Source: Roseobacter sp.
GTDB lineage: Bacteria > Pseudomonadota > Alphaproteobacteria > Rhodobacterales > Rhodobacteraceae
DNA length: 64,000 bases
NCBI GenBank assembly: GCA_002731875.1
Contig: PCCY01000021.1
Location: forward strand, 307,638-371,637
Reading direction: 5' to 3'
The position numbers and the translations under genes were made by a program. Under the pieces are notes generated by a model. It worked only from the letters and a program-made list of their open reading frames with translations, ran no database searches and was not told the origin of the DNA. Positions 35,851-45,345 of the stretch are shown here, piece after piece. Position 1 is the stretch's first letter; each line of letters opens with the position of its first letter.

Positions 35851-37152
35851 ATGAAACCACAATATCTGATACCTTTGGCTGCGGCCACGGCGCTATTGCC
35901 GAGCTGGGGTTTCGCACAAGATGCACAATTCGCAACATCTGCCGAGACCGCTTTTATTTTCAACACTTTGCTATTCCTGATCGGGGGGTTTCTGGTTTTC
36001 TGGATGGCCGCTGGGTTCGCGATGCTGGAAGCCGGACTGGTCCGCTCCAAGAACGTGACAACCCAATTGACCAAGAATATCGCGCTCTTTGCGCTGGCTG
36101 CCATCATGTACTGGCTGGTCGGTTATAACATCATGTACCCCGGGGATAACTGGATCCTGCAAGGCGTCTTCGGATCAATTGCGCCCAAGGATATCAAGTC
36201 TTCCATCGATGCGGGCGGCTATTCGAACGCGTCGGACTTTTTCTTCCAGTTGATGTTCTGTGCGACGACGGCATCCATCGTTTCGGGAACCCTGGCAGAG
36301 CGCATCAAGCTGTGGCCGTTCCTGATCTTCACCCTCGTGCTGACCGGGTTTATCTATCCGATCGAAGCAAGCTGGCAGTGGGGCGCGGGATGGCTCTCCG
36401 AGATCGGTTTCAGTGACTTTGCTGGGTCCACGCTTGTCCATGCTGCCGGCGGTTTCGCCGCGCTTGCCGGAGCTCTGATTTTGGGACCGCGTATTGGCAA
36501 GTACAAGGATGGTCGGACGATACCGATGCAAGGTTCGAACCTGCCTTTGGCAACACTGGGAACGTTCATTCTATGGCTGGGATGGTTCGGCTTCAACGGC
36601 GCGTCGCAGCTTGCGATGGGTACGATGGCGGATGCCGACGCTGTCGCACAGATCTTTGCAAACACCAATATGGCCGCGGCGGCCGGGGCGATTTCGGCGC
36701 TGGTGTTGACCCAGATCATGTACAGGAAGGTCGACCTGACCATGGTACTGAACGGCGCGCTGGCCGGGTTGGTATCGATCACTGCGGGCCCGCTTGACCC
36801 GACGCTGTTCGGCGCGCTGTGGATCGGTGCGATGGGCGGTGTGATCGTAGTGTTTGCGGTACCGTTTCTGGATAAGCTCAAGATCGACGATGTGGTGGGG
36901 GCGATACCCGTGCACCTGATCGCCGGTTTCTGGGGTACACTGGTTGTTCCGGTCTATACTGAGGGCACTTCCTTCGTGACCCAGATCATCGGCTTTGTAT
37001 CTATCGGTGCGTTCGTGTTCATCGTGTCTGCCATCGTCTGGGCCGTTTTGAAGGCGACCATGGGGATACGTGTCAGCGAAGAAGCTGAGATTGCCGGCCT
37101 TGATGTATCAGAGCTTGGGATGGAAGCATATCCGGAATTCTCAAAGAGCTAG
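35851..37152 (+). CDS. amtB: Ammonium transporter AmtB
   Basis: A 433-residue channel with a cleavable-looking N-terminus (residues 1-23, ending WGFAQ) and eleven transmembrane helices. FADFAGSTLVHAAGGFAALA-type sequence carries the first pore His, and VHLIAGFWGTLVVPV the second. FWMAAGFAMLEAGLVRSKN is typical of the family. It imports ammonium at the inner membrane and is regulated by the upstream glnK. A strong terminator follows. Confidence 0.97.
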   Translation: MKPQYLIPLAAATALLPSWGFAQDAQFATSAETAFIFNTLLFLIGGFLVFWMAAGFAMLEAGLVRSKNVTTQLTKNIALFALAAIMYWLVGYNIMYPGDNWILQGVFGSIAPKDIKSSIDAGGYSNASDFFFQLMFCATTASIVSGTLAERIKLWPFLIFTLVLTGFIYPIEASWQWGAGWLSEIGFSDFAGSTLVHAAGGFAALAGALILGPRIGKYKDGRTIPMQGSNLPLATLGTFILWLGWFGFNGASQLAMGTMADADAVAQIFANTNMAAAAGAISALVLTQIMYRKVDLTMVLNGALAGLVSITAGPLDPTLFGALWIGAMGGVIVVFAVPFLDKLKIDDVVGAIPVHLIAGFWGTLVVPVYTEGTSFVTQIIGFVSIGAFVFIVSAIVWAVLKATMGIRVSEEAEIAGLDVSELGMEAYPEFSKS

Positions 37153-37175
37153 GACCGTTGATGTCCATCGATCTG

Positions 37176-37204
37176 GCCCGGGCATCACTGCCCGGGCTTT
37201 TTTG
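37176..37204 (+). terminator. Rho-independent terminator after amtB
   Basis: GCCCGGGCA (37176-37184) pairs with TGCCCGGGC (37189-37197) around a TCAC loop, followed by seven T. Confidence 0.95.
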
Positions 37205-37313
37205 CATCCAACGGTCACATCGTTAGGGTTTCGACACGAGATATAGATATTGGCGACACCACGCGCAGGGTGATGTCGCGCATTGAGTATTTAAGAAAGG
37301 ATGAAGGTTTAAG

Positions 37314-38498
37314 TCAGATACCAACGTCGATGATCGCTTTTGCGAGGATGGGCACAGTCTGGCTGTTCAACCCTGCAATATTCATCCGGCTGTCACCGAC
37401 CATGTAGATCCCGTGATCGGTGCGGAGCTTTTCCACCATTTCAGGCGACGCACCGAGGCGCGAGAACATACCACGATGTGCCGCCAGGAAGCCGAACCTG
37501 TCCGAACCGGAGAGGTTTTGCAATTCTTGCGCCAACTGGCTGCGCAAGCCGAGCATTGTGGTCCGGATGTCTTCGAGTTCTGTCATCCAGTCAGCGCGCA
37601 GGGTATCATCATTGAGGATCATTGTGACGAGCCGCGCACCATGATCCGGTGGGAAACTGAAGTTCTGACGGTTGAGAAACGCCAATGTGCCCTGATTGAG
37701 CCTTTGCGCCGACGTGTCCGAAGAAAGCGCCATCAGGACGCCGGTGCGTTCGCGGTAGATACCGAAATTCTTGGAGCAGCTTGCAGCGATCAGGCATTCC
37801 GGAACGGCGGCTGCGACCTGCCGGGTCGCGGCGGCATCGGCAATCAACCCGTCGCCAAAGCCTTGATAGGCGATATCGACCATCGGGGTTGCGCCGGCAT
37901 CTTGCAGTACCTGTATCACGGCGTTCCATTGTTCGCCGTTCAGGTTGGCCCCCGTCGGATTGTGACAACAACCGTGCAAGAGGATCACATCGCCTTTTTG
38001 CGCGGTTTTGAGATCCTGTAGCATCCCTTCAAAGGCGACCCCCCGTGTTTCGTCGTCGAAGTAGCGATACGGGACGACGGGCATGTCGAGATATTTGAGG
38101 ATCGACAAGTGGTTGGGCCACGTCGGATCAGATACAAAAACCCTGGCTTGGGGGCGGGCCATCTTGATCAGTTCGAAAGCCTGGCGAATGGCCCCCGTCC
38201 CCCCTGGCGTGGCCGCGGCGGCGATGCAATCGCGGGCGACCGCGTCCCCCAGCACCATGGAGATCATTGCATCAGCAAAGGCAGGATCGCCGGCCAGACC
38301 GGTATAGGCTTTGCTGTCCTGAGTCTCCCAAAGTTGGTGTTCGGCAGATTTGACGGCGCGCATAATCGGTGTCAGCCCCGTCGCGTCCTTGTAGACGCCA
38401 ACGCCCAGATCGATCTTGGTCTCGCGTGGGTCATCCTTGTACATTTGCATGAGAGCAAGGATTTTATCGGCAGGTTGGGCCTGAAGAGTTTCAAACAT
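37314..38498 (-). CDS. tyrB: Aromatic amino acid aminotransferase
   Basis: A 394-residue class I PLP enzyme of the aspartate/tyrosine aminotransferase group. Features: KIDLGVGVYKDATGLTPIM, the GGTGAIRQAFELIK loop, LLHGCCHNPTGANL, and the PLP Lys in AASCSKNFGIYRERTG. DSRMNIAGLN near the end carries the substrate carboxylate Arg. The second of two adjacent ATGs (38498) lies seven bases from GGAG. The gene overlaps the end of the sulfurtransferase gene, so aminotransferase and 3-mercaptopyruvate sulfurtransferase may act in sequence on cysteine. Confidence 0.92.
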   Translation of the reverse strand: MFETLQAQPADKILALMQMYKDDPRETKIDLGVGVYKDATGLTPIMRAVKSAEHQLWETQDSKAYTGLAGDPAFADAMISMVLGDAVARDCIAAAATPGGTGAIRQAFELIKMARPQARVFVSDPTWPNHLSILKYLDMPVVPYRYFDDETRGVAFEGMLQDLKTAQKGDVILLHGCCHNPTGANLNGEQWNAVIQVLQDAGATPMVDIAYQGFGDGLIADAAATRQVAAAVPECLIAASCSKNFGIYRERTGVLMALSSDTSAQRLNQGTLAFLNRQNFSFPPDHGARLVTMILNDDTLRADWMTELEDIRTTMLGLRSQLAQELQNLSGSDRFGFLAAHRGMFSRLGASPEMVEKLRTDHGIYMVGDSRMNIAGLNSQTVPILAKAIIDVGI

Positions 38499-39352
38499 CA
38501 TGCGTCTCCGGTTGCGACGGGCACCGTGGGGAACATGCCCCATTCGGCCCATGATCCATCATAAAGCGACCAATTCGCATGGCCGATCCGTTCGAGCGCC
38601 AGAGCCAGAATGGCCGCGGTGATACCTGACCCGCAACTGGTGATGACAGGGCGCGACAGGTCAATGCCAGCGGCCTCGAAGATGGTCTTGATGTCTTGTG
38701 TGGACTTCAGGGTTTTATCGTCGTTCAGCAAATCGGTATAGGGCAGATTACGGGAGCCGGGGATGTGCCCTGCACGCAGACCTTCACGCGGTTCGGGGGC
38801 TTCACCGCGGAAGCGCGCCGCCGAGCGGGCATCGACGATCTGCGGGTCTTTGAGCTTGGACGCCTGAGCGACCTGCGTCACGTCACGGACCAAGTGGTTC
38901 TGAAAACGTACCGTCATGTGACGGTCTCGGGCGATCGGGGGCATGTCCTCGACCGGGTGGCCCTCGGCTTGCCATTTCGGCAGACCGCCATCCAAGACGG
39001 CGACATTTTCCTGCCCCATAAGGCGGAATAACCACCAGACGCGGGCTGCTGACAAAAGGCCTGCCCCGTCATAGACGATGACTTGGTGTCCGTCGCCAAC
39101 CCCCAATGCCCGCATCCGGGACATGAATTTTTCGGCCGGTGGGGCCATATGTGGCATATCAGAGCGCGCGTCGGAAATGTCATCTATATCGAAAAACCGG
39201 GCCCCGGGTATATGGGCGGCGTCATATTCAGCCTTTGGATCGCGGCCCGCATCGGGTAAATACCACGAAGCGTCCAGAACACGCAGATCCGGATCCTTGA
39301 GATGTTGAACAAGCCAATCGGTTGAAACAAGCGTCTTCGGGTTGTCAGCCAT
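38498..39352 (-). CDS. sseA: 3-mercaptopyruvate sulfurtransferase
   Basis: A 284-residue protein of two rhodanese domains. The catalytic loop in the second domain reads SCGSGITAAI (CG-S-G-x-T/V motif of mercaptopyruvate sulfurtransferases, distinct from the CRKGVT of thiosulfate rhodanese). The N-terminal half has TDWLVQHLKDPDLRVLDASW and HIPGARFFDID. It transfers sulfur from 3-mercaptopyruvate to thiols or cyanide. It shares a transcript with the downstream aminotransferase. Confidence 0.95.
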   Translation of the reverse strand: MADNPKTLVSTDWLVQHLKDPDLRVLDASWYLPDAGRDPKAEYDAAHIPGARFFDIDDISDARSDMPHMAPPAEKFMSRMRALGVGDGHQVIVYDGAGLLSAARVWWLFRLMGQENVAVLDGGLPKWQAEGHPVEDMPPIARDRHMTVRFQNHLVRDVTQVAQASKLKDPQIVDARSAARFRGEAPEPREGLRAGHIPGSRNLPYTDLLNDDKTLKSTQDIKTIFEAAGIDLSRPVITSCGSGITAAILALALERIGHANWSLYDGSWAEWGMFPTVPVATGDA

Positions 39353-39465
39353 GGGTCAGCCCTTTTTGAAACAGGTTGTTCACTGCCTAACCGCGCAGGC
39401 GCATACAGGCAAGGGTCTGAGATCAAACCGGCCGACGCCGCTTTAAATTATCGATGGGCAGGAAA

Positions 39466-39954
39466 TCAACCGTGGTCTTTCAGCAGGCGCTGCTTTTGCC
39501 GCGACCAATCGCGCTTGGCTGCGGTTTCACGCTTGTCGTGCAGCTTTTTACCCTTGGCGATACCGATCTTGATCTTTGCCATGCCGCGGTGATTGAAATA
39601 CATCACCAGCGGCACCAGGGTCATCCCCTTGCGCTGTGTTTCATTCCAGAGGTTCGAAAGCTCTTTCTTGGACACCAGCAGCTTGCGGCGGCGGCGTTCT
39701 TCGTGGGTAAAGGTCTTGGCCTGGGTGTAGGGCGCGACGTATGAGTTCACCAACCACAGTTCGCCATCTTCCACCGCGGCGTAGCTTTCGGCGATATTGG
39801 CCCCGCCGTTGCGCAGTGATTTGACCTCGGACCCTTCGAGGATAATACCGCATTCAACGTCATCCGCGATAGCGTAATCAAACCGTGCGCGACGGTTTTC
39901 AGCGATGACCTTATAGTTCGGGTCTGACTTTGATGAAGATTTAACCTGAGACAT
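39466..39954 (-). CDS. smpB: SsrA-binding protein SmpB
   Basis: A 162-residue SmpB, the tmRNA partner in ribosome rescue. Family hallmarks are [40 protein letters not shown] and the basic tail [20 protein letters not shown], which becomes helical in the ribosomal mRNA path. The ATG at 39954 gives the usual N-terminus; a longer frame starts at 39975. No tmRNA gene was seen nearby. Confidence 0.96.
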   Translation of the reverse strand: MSQVKSSSKSDPNYKVIAENRRARFDYAIADDVECGIILEGSEVKSLRNGGANIAESYAAVEDGELWLVNSYVAPYTQAKTFTHEERRRRKLLVSKKELSNLWNETQRKGMTLVPLVMYFNHRGMAKIKIGIAKGKKLHDKRETAAKRDWSRQKQRLLKDHG

Positions 39955-40140
39955 AAACTGGATGTAGGACGCCAACGCCTTGCGCGCAAGATGGTGTGTG
40001 CGCGAATGCCGCCCTACCAGTGCAGGTCGGCTATCTACCCTTCATCTTTCGATGGTCGCACCTGAGATGAGGCGAGAAATTCCCGATAGCCTACAAGGCG
40101 GGCCAGCCGTTGTCATAGACAGGATTTTCCGGCTTTGGGT

Positions 40141-40959
40141 TTAGTCCCTGAGCTTGGCGTGCACCTCGGCAAGGTCGATTTCGGCGATCGGCATCTTGTT
40201 TCCGGGATTGTCGAAATCGTATTTGAAAAGCTCGAAATCCGCTTTGTAGATTTCACGAACCAGATGCATCGACAGATCGTCAAAATAGTCTTCGACCGGG
40301 TGGGCACGTTTGGGGCCGTGCCCTTCGGATTCGTTGAAACGCGGAATTTCCGCCAGCTTTACCTGATGGGGTGTTTCGATGGCGTCCAGCACGTCTTGCA
40401 TGCCATCGTTGAACTTTTCGGTCCAAATGATCTTGTCATACGTACCGCCATTCACGACGAATGTGCTTACATGCCCCGACTGGGCCGACCAGTGAATGTC
40501 CGGATCCATCGGGCGGCGCCAGCGGACCGTGTCGCGCGCAAACAAAAGGAACCGGCGAAAGCTGGCGATCTGGTCAAACTCTTGTTTGCCATCCGCACCG
40601 CCGACTTCGATGCCGTATTTCTGCATCAGTAGCGGCACCAGATTACCACGATAACGCTTGCCGTTTCGCTGTATGCCGCAGATCTTGTCGAAAAACGAAC
40701 TTAGTACGCGGGTATACGGGTTGCGTACGCAGGTGAATGCATAGGACGTGTGGTTTTCCACATTCCTTTCAATCGGCCCCTGCGATTCATCAAGGGCCCA
40801 CTTGTGCAAGCCGGATTTGGCATCATGAATATCGCCGTCGAAAAATTTGCCGTGATCGGAATAGAACATGATTTGACCAATGGTCGAACATGCGCATTTT
40901 GGTACGACGCGGTACACAACGCTTTCACTTTCCGTCATCCAGGTACCTGGAAAACCCAT
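40141..40959 (-). CDS. Sulfotransferase family protein (Sulfotransfer_2/HNK-1-like)
   Basis: A 272-residue PAPS-dependent sulfotransferase. YRVVPKCACSTIGQIMF is the 5'-phosphosulfate loop (PKCACST type, as in carbohydrate sulfotransferases), and FTCVRNPYTRVLSSFFDKI is the 3'-phosphate motif. Carbohydrate sulfotransferases of this type act on polysaccharides or glycolipids. AGGAGG lies 11 bases before the ATG at 40959; an inner ATG is at 40938. The divergent GT14-type gene 154 bases away suggests that both modify a surface glycan. Confidence 0.9.
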   Translation of the reverse strand: MGFPGTWMTESESVVYRVVPKCACSTIGQIMFYSDHGKFFDGDIHDAKSGLHKWALDESQGPIERNVENHTSYAFTCVRNPYTRVLSSFFDKICGIQRNGKRYRGNLVPLLMQKYGIEVGGADGKQEFDQIASFRRFLLFARDTVRWRRPMDPDIHWSAQSGHVSTFVVNGGTYDKIIWTEKFNDGMQDVLDAIETPHQVKLAEIPRFNESEGHGPKRAHPVEDYFDDLSMHLVREIYKADFELFKYDFDNPGNKMPIAEIDLAEVHAKLRD

Positions 40960-41113
40960 TTACTGCCCGGCCTCCTAATTTTATCATTATAGGTGTTATA
41001 ATTTATGGCGCAAAAACGGCAATGTAACAAAAAAACAAATATTCGCGGTTTATTCAATCGTGGATCGCGATTATCAGTATAAGTCACCTCGTGCAAAAGG
41101 CTGCTGATCTGAT

Positions 41114-42691
41114 ATGGCCAGAATCGCCTATATTCTTCTGTGTCATAAGGATCCAACTGCGATAATACGGCAGGCCGAACGCTTGACCAAGGCCGGCGAC
41201 TATATGTCCATTCACTTTGATGCGTCTGCGAGCAACAGCGCGTTCAAGGAAATATACCAAGCATTGTCGGGCAATCCCAACGTTACCTTCGCAAGCAAGC
41301 GCATTCGTTGTGGCTGGGGGGAATGGTCGTTGGTTCAGGCGACGCTTAACGCTGTACAAAGCGGGCTGGACGCCTTTCCGCGGGCAACCCATTTCTACAT
41401 GCTGTCGGGCGATTGCATGGCGATTAAATCGGCCGAATACACGCATAACTATCTTGACGATAATGACCTCGACTTCATTGAAAGCTTCGACTTTTTCGAG
41501 AGCGACTGGATCAAGACAGGTTGGAAAGAAGAACGGCTGATTTACCGTCACTGGTTCAACGAACGCACCCAGAAGAAACGGTTCTACGGGATGTTCAAGC
41601 TGCAGAAGCGGCTTGGGCTGACCCGCGACATTCCGCATGATCTTCAAATACAAATAGGCAGCCAATGGTGGTGCCTGCGTCGCCAAACGGTTGAAACGGT
41701 GATTGAATTCACCAAGCGACGCAGGGACGTTATGCGTTTCTTCAAAACCACGTGGATACCGGACGAAACATTCTTTCAGACCATCGTGCGCCACGTAGTG
41801 CCCAATTCCGAGATCAGCGCCCGCACCTTAACGTTCCTGATGTTCACCGACTATGGGATGCCACTAACGTTTTATAACGACCACTACGAACTGCTGTTGG
41901 CGCAAAACTATATGTTCGCGCGAAAAATCAGCAGTGAGGCAACCGATCTGAAGCGCCGACTGGGGCTTCTTTATACCGCTGAGGGTGTTGATTTTCAAAT
42001 CAGCAACGAAGGGCGCAGCCTGTTTAAATTCCTAAGCGACCGCGGGCGTGTCGGGCGCCGATTTACCACCCGGTTTTGGGAAAATGACAGCGCCTTGGGA
42101 CGTGAACGCGAACTGCTGATTTTGGTGTGCAAAAAATGGCATGTGGCAAAGCGCGTGGTGGGGCGTGTGCGACAAGCGACGAACTTGCCCGCAATCGAAT
42201 ATTTGTTCAACGAGGAAAACACAGCCTTGCCCGATCTGGGTGGTATACAAAATACCCTGAACAAGCGCACCCGGCACCGGCGTGTCTTGATGCGTATGCT
42301 GTTTGATTATTACGAGACAGACCGGCTGGTCATATGCATCGACCCGGGAAATATCGAACTGCTCGACGATTTTGCATCGGACCGTTCAGTTACCCGGATC
42401 CTGGAGATAGAATGCAAGTTCTCCGATGACTACCTGATCGGTCATGCTATGCGTGTAGGTCTGGCGGGCGAACATACGTCGGACGGCACGATGGAGCGTC
42501 TATTGCCCGCGATCCGTAATGATATAGCTTTTGAAACCGATCGCATTCGCGATTCTCAGTACGAGCATTATTCGCGTATACGCGAAACTGCCACGGCTGA
42601 TGATAACGCCGCTGCATTGGCGACATTTTTGAATATTCCTGAGGCAAAAGCATATGATATTGCGAATGCTCCGTACCTGTTTTCCGATTAA
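41114..42691 (+). CDS. GT14-type (Branch-like) glycosyltransferase with DUF5928-type C-terminal region
   Basis: A 525-residue protein. Residues 1-300 resemble the core-2/I-branching beta-1,6-N-acetylglucosaminyltransferase family: IAYILLCHKDPTAIIRQ, HFDASASN, FYMLSGDCMAIKS (the SG-D/C region) and SQWWCLRRQTVE. The C-terminal about 220 residues match the extra region usual in Rhodobacteraceae members, whose role is unknown. It is divergent from the sulfotransferase gene. The likely product adds a sugar to an exported glycan; donor and acceptor are not known. Confidence 0.88.
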   Translation: MARIAYILLCHKDPTAIIRQAERLTKAGDYMSIHFDASASNSAFKEIYQALSGNPNVTFASKRIRCGWGEWSLVQATLNAVQSGLDAFPRATHFYMLSGDCMAIKSAEYTHNYLDDNDLDFIESFDFFESDWIKTGWKEERLIYRHWFNERTQKKRFYGMFKLQKRLGLTRDIPHDLQIQIGSQWWCLRRQTVETVIEFTKRRRDVMRFFKTTWIPDETFFQTIVRHVVPNSEISARTLTFLMFTDYGMPLTFYNDHYELLLAQNYMFARKISSEATDLKRRLGLLYTAEGVDFQISNEGRSLFKFLSDRGRVGRRFTTRFWENDSALGRERELLILVCKKWHVAKRVVGRVRQATNLPAIEYLFNEENTALPDLGGIQNTLNKRTRHRRVLMRMLFDYYETDRLVICIDPGNIELLDDFASDRSVTRILEIECKFSDDYLIGHAMRVGLAGEHTSDGTMERLLPAIRNDIAFETDRIRDSQYEHYSRIRETATADDNAAALATFLNIPEAKAYDIANAPYLFSD

Positions 42692-42700
42692 GGACACCCT

Positions 42701-43081
42701 ATGGCCTATACTTACGACCCCCAAAACATCTTTGCCAAAATTCTACGGGGCGAAATTCCCAACGATACGGTTCTGGACACTGAATACTCATTGGCCTTTC
42801 GCGATATCCAACCGCAGGCCCCAAGCCACGTTCTGGTCATCCCCAAGGGTCCTTATGTCAGCTACGATCATTTCGCAGCCGAGGCATCGGACGCCGAAAT
42901 CGTCGATTTTACCCGCGCGATCTCGGAAGTGTGCAAGGCCGAGGGCCTTGCTTTACCTGTGGGTGAAGGGTTTCGCATGATTGCAAACGCTGGTGCCCAC
43001 GGGGTCCAGGATGTGCCGCATTTGCACGTTCATATTCTTGGCGGTCGCCCGATGGGGCGCATGGTCAGCCAACAGGCCTAA
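42701..43081 (+). CDS. hinT: HIT family nucleotide-binding protein (HinT-like)
   Basis: A 126-residue histidine-triad protein. The active motif HLHVHILGG gives the H-x-H-x-H triad near residue 108, preceded by EGFRMIANAGAHGVQDVPH. The N-terminus NIFAKILRGEIPNDTVL is typical. It hydrolyses purine nucleoside phosphoramidates. An AAGGA box precedes the ATG. Confidence 0.95.
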   Translation: MAYTYDPQNIFAKILRGEIPNDTVLDTEYSLAFRDIQPQAPSHVLVIPKGPYVSYDHFAAEASDAEIVDFTRAISEVCKAEGLALPVGEGFRMIANAGAHGVQDVPHLHVHILGGRPMGRMVSQQA

Positions 43082-43117
43082 TCGGAAACAAGCGGCGATT
43101 GACAGGCGAAGATGAAA

Positions 43118-43154
43118 CAAGGGGGGCGACCCGCTATAATCATGCGCCCCCTTG
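43118..43154. terminator. Intergenic hairpin between hinT and DUF1523 genes
   Basis: CAAGGGGGGCG (43118-43128) pairs with CGCCCCCTTG (43145-43154), one G bulged, around a 16-base loop. It lies between two convergent genes and lacks a clear U-tract on either side. It is likely a shared terminator. Confidence 0.55.
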
Positions 43155-43181
43155 TGGCAGCACCCACCGCACCGCTCGACG

Positions 43182-43808
43182 CTACTTTTTCCTGCGGCTT
43201 TTCATCCAGCTAGAAAAACGGTTTTGCCGTTCGGCAAAATCGTCTTCGATCCGCTCGACCGTCGGGTCGATACGGCTGCGTTTGAACCGCCGCCAGCGGA
43301 CCCAGATTGCATAGGCCGTCGCCGCAAACAAAGTCAGGATGATGATATTCCCAAAAGGGATACCCGTGGACGCATTCGGCCCGTCAACCACCCACATTGA
43401 TGTCGCGTTGGGGAAGATGGAAAAGAATTCGTTGCGCCAACCGTAATGTTTCAGCGCCACGTATTGTGGCGACCCAGACGATGATTTCAAATCAGATGCT
43501 TCTGCCTGAAGGTTCGTGGTGTCGAACTTGAAATATGGCGGCCACCCCCAGCCTGTGTCTTCGTTGCGGTACACCATGACATCGCCTTTGGCGCGCCGGG
43601 TCTGGATAAAAAACACATCGCGGTTGCCCAGCGTTGCGTTGTTGCCGACGTCTGCCTTGGACCAGAAAATAGAATTATTGCCAAAATCTATACGCTTTTC
43701 GTAAGTATCGGTGATCCTTACGATGTCGACTTGCGGCAGGGTATAGTGAAAGAAAGCAGCGATAACGGCCCAGATCGTCAACCAGAAAACCCACTTTAAA
43801 ATCGCCAT
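43182..43808 (-). CDS. DUF1523 family membrane-anchored protein
   Basis: A 208-residue protein with transmembrane segments near residues 4-22 and 150-168 and a central extracytoplasmic domain. DIVRITDTYEKRIDFG, VYRNEDTGWGWPPYFKFD and ASDLKSSSGSPQYVALKHYG are typical of DUF1523, a family common in Rhodobacterales with no known function. The C-terminal tail is cytoplasmic and basic (RRFKRSRIDPTVERIEDDFA). Confidence 0.9.
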   Translation of the reverse strand: MAILKWVFWLTIWAVIAAFFHYTLPQVDIVRITDTYEKRIDFGNNSIFWSKADVGNNATLGNRDVFFIQTRRAKGDVMVYRNEDTGWGWPPYFKFDTTNLQAEASDLKSSSGSPQYVALKHYGWRNEFFSIFPNATSMWVVDGPNASTGIPFGNIIILTLFAATAYAIWVRWRRFKRSRIDPTVERIEDDFAERQNRFSSWMKSRRKK

Positions 43809-44011
43809 ATGCTTACTACCCTTGGTAAAAATTAGTGAGATGCAAGATTACTGTGATTGGCACCACCTTTTTGGATAGCGCCCAAGGATCGCTTTGGGAA
43901 ACTCTGATCCTCCCTATCGCTATCACTGTGTTTGCACGAAAACAGCCTTCTCGACAAGGTCCAGCCAACGGGGCGCCGCATCTGGTTCGCGCCAATACAA
44001 TTCGGAACCGA

Positions 44012-45106
44012 CTACTCGAAGATCGGCCAGATGAACTTGACCTCACCCCCGTCTTCCCGGTCAAGCAATGTCATCTCGCCACCAAGCTGCTGCGCCGCAG
44101 CCGTCAAAATACGCATGCCAAGCCCCGACCCTGACGGGTCGGTTGCTGGAATGCCCGGGCCATCGTCTATGCAAGACAGGTGATAAAAGCCGCCACGCCT
44201 CTCTCCCGAGATGATAAATGCGCCCCTTTCGCGATCCTGATAGGCGTATCTGGCTGCGTTGGTCATCGCTTCGTTGACGATCATACCGACGGATGACGCA
44301 GAGCGTGACGATAGGTTGGTCTGCTCAAGTTTGATCTCGATGTGTACTCCGGCGGGCATCTGTTCACTTGTTGAATGGGCTACTTTCCTAAGGAATTCCG
44401 CGATATCGACTGCTGCTCCGCTGTCGGTCAGATACAATGCCTCGTGCAGCTGGCTGATCGTGGCCAATCGCCCCTGAACACTGTCGAGTGCCGCACGGGC
44501 TTCGGGAGACTTCTCTTTGCGTACTTGAATTCGGATCAGCGCTTCGAGCGATTGAAGGGAGTTTTTGACGCGGTGATCCACTTCTTTGCGCAGGACCTCG
44601 GCATCCGCCAAGGCTTTGCGCAGTTCGATCTGGCGCATGACCTGGACCGCCAAAACCTTTAGTGCACGTCGTTGAAAGTCGTTAAGCTGTCGCGGTTCTT
44701 TATCGAGAACGCACAGCGTACCAAGCGGCAACTTATTATCATCCTCAAGTAAAGCCCCGGCATAGAACCGTATTTGATCCGGGCCCGTGACAAATCCATT
44801 GTCAGCGGTTCGGGGATCGGCGGCAGTGTCCTGTATCTCGAGGTAATTCCTGGCGGCAATAGCGTGGGCACACATGCTGTCGTCAATTTTGCTACCCTCG
44901 ATAGCGAGACCGACCTTGGATTTGAACCACTGACGATTGTCATCGACCAATGAAATCAAAGCAATCGGTGCCCCACAGATTTCGGCGGCAAGCTTGGTGA
45001 TGTCGTCGAACCCTTCATGAGGGGCCGTATCTAGAATGTTGTACCCGCGTAACAAGGCAAGGCGCATTTCTTCGTCTTCGATCAAGGACGCTTTCATCTT
45101 GGGCAC
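44012..45106 (-). CDS. Soluble sensor histidine kinase, GAF plus HisKA_2/HWE-type
   Basis: A 364-residue cytoplasmic kinase with no transmembrane segment. A GAF domain spans about residues 25-160 (ILDTAPHEGFDDITKLAAEI...GALLEDDNKLPLGTLCVLD). The phosphoacceptor His179 is in EVDHRVKNSLQSLEAL, the HisKA_2 motif. The ATPase domain has NEAMTNAARYAY, DDGPGIP and GSGLGMRIL. The related HWE/HisKA_2 kinases often feed PhyR in the alphaproteobacterial general stress response, but no response regulator is adjacent, so the partner is unknown. The signal sensed by the GAF domain is also unknown. Confidence 0.92.
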   Translation of the reverse strand: MPKMKASLIEDEEMRLALLRGYNILDTAPHEGFDDITKLAAEICGAPIALISLVDDNRQWFKSKVGLAIEGSKIDDSMCAHAIAARNYLEIQDTAADPRTADNGFVTGPDQIRFYAGALLEDDNKLPLGTLCVLDKEPRQLNDFQRRALKVLAVQVMRQIELRKALADAEVLRKEVDHRVKNSLQSLEALIRIQVRKEKSPEARAALDSVQGRLATISQLHEALYLTDSGAAVDIAEFLRKVAHSTSEQMPAGVHIEIKLEQTNLSSRSASSVGMIVNEAMTNAARYAYQDRERGAFIISGERRGGFYHLSCIDDGPGIPATDPSGSGLGMRILTAAAQQLGGEMTLLDREDGGEVKFIWPIFE

Positions 45107-45257
45107 TCACAGGTATTGTGCACAAAAAGCACCTTATCCGCAAAAAACAGCGATTTTCGCATAGCGCAGATTGATCTCCGTTTTTTCAAGGGCTCAAACT
45201 AGACATCTTTCTAAGCGCGTCAAGTCACATAAATTTTGCGCCAAGCCAGACCCTGAC

Positions 45258-45290
45258 GGCGCGAACATGTCACCGAAACATGTGTGCGCC
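45258..45290. repeat. Inverted repeat between kinase and creatinase genes
   Basis: GGCGC-GA-ACATGT (45258-45270) pairs with ACATGT-GT-GCGCC (45278-45290), with a two-base mismatch and a seven-base loop. There is no U-tract. It lies about 150 bases upstream of the histidine kinase start and 55 bases past the creatinase stop. It could be a terminator or an operator. Confidence 0.45.
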
Positions 45291-45345
45291 ACCCGGCATC
45301 GTCCTTTTCATGGCGTAGCAACCAGGTGGCATACACAGAAAACAA

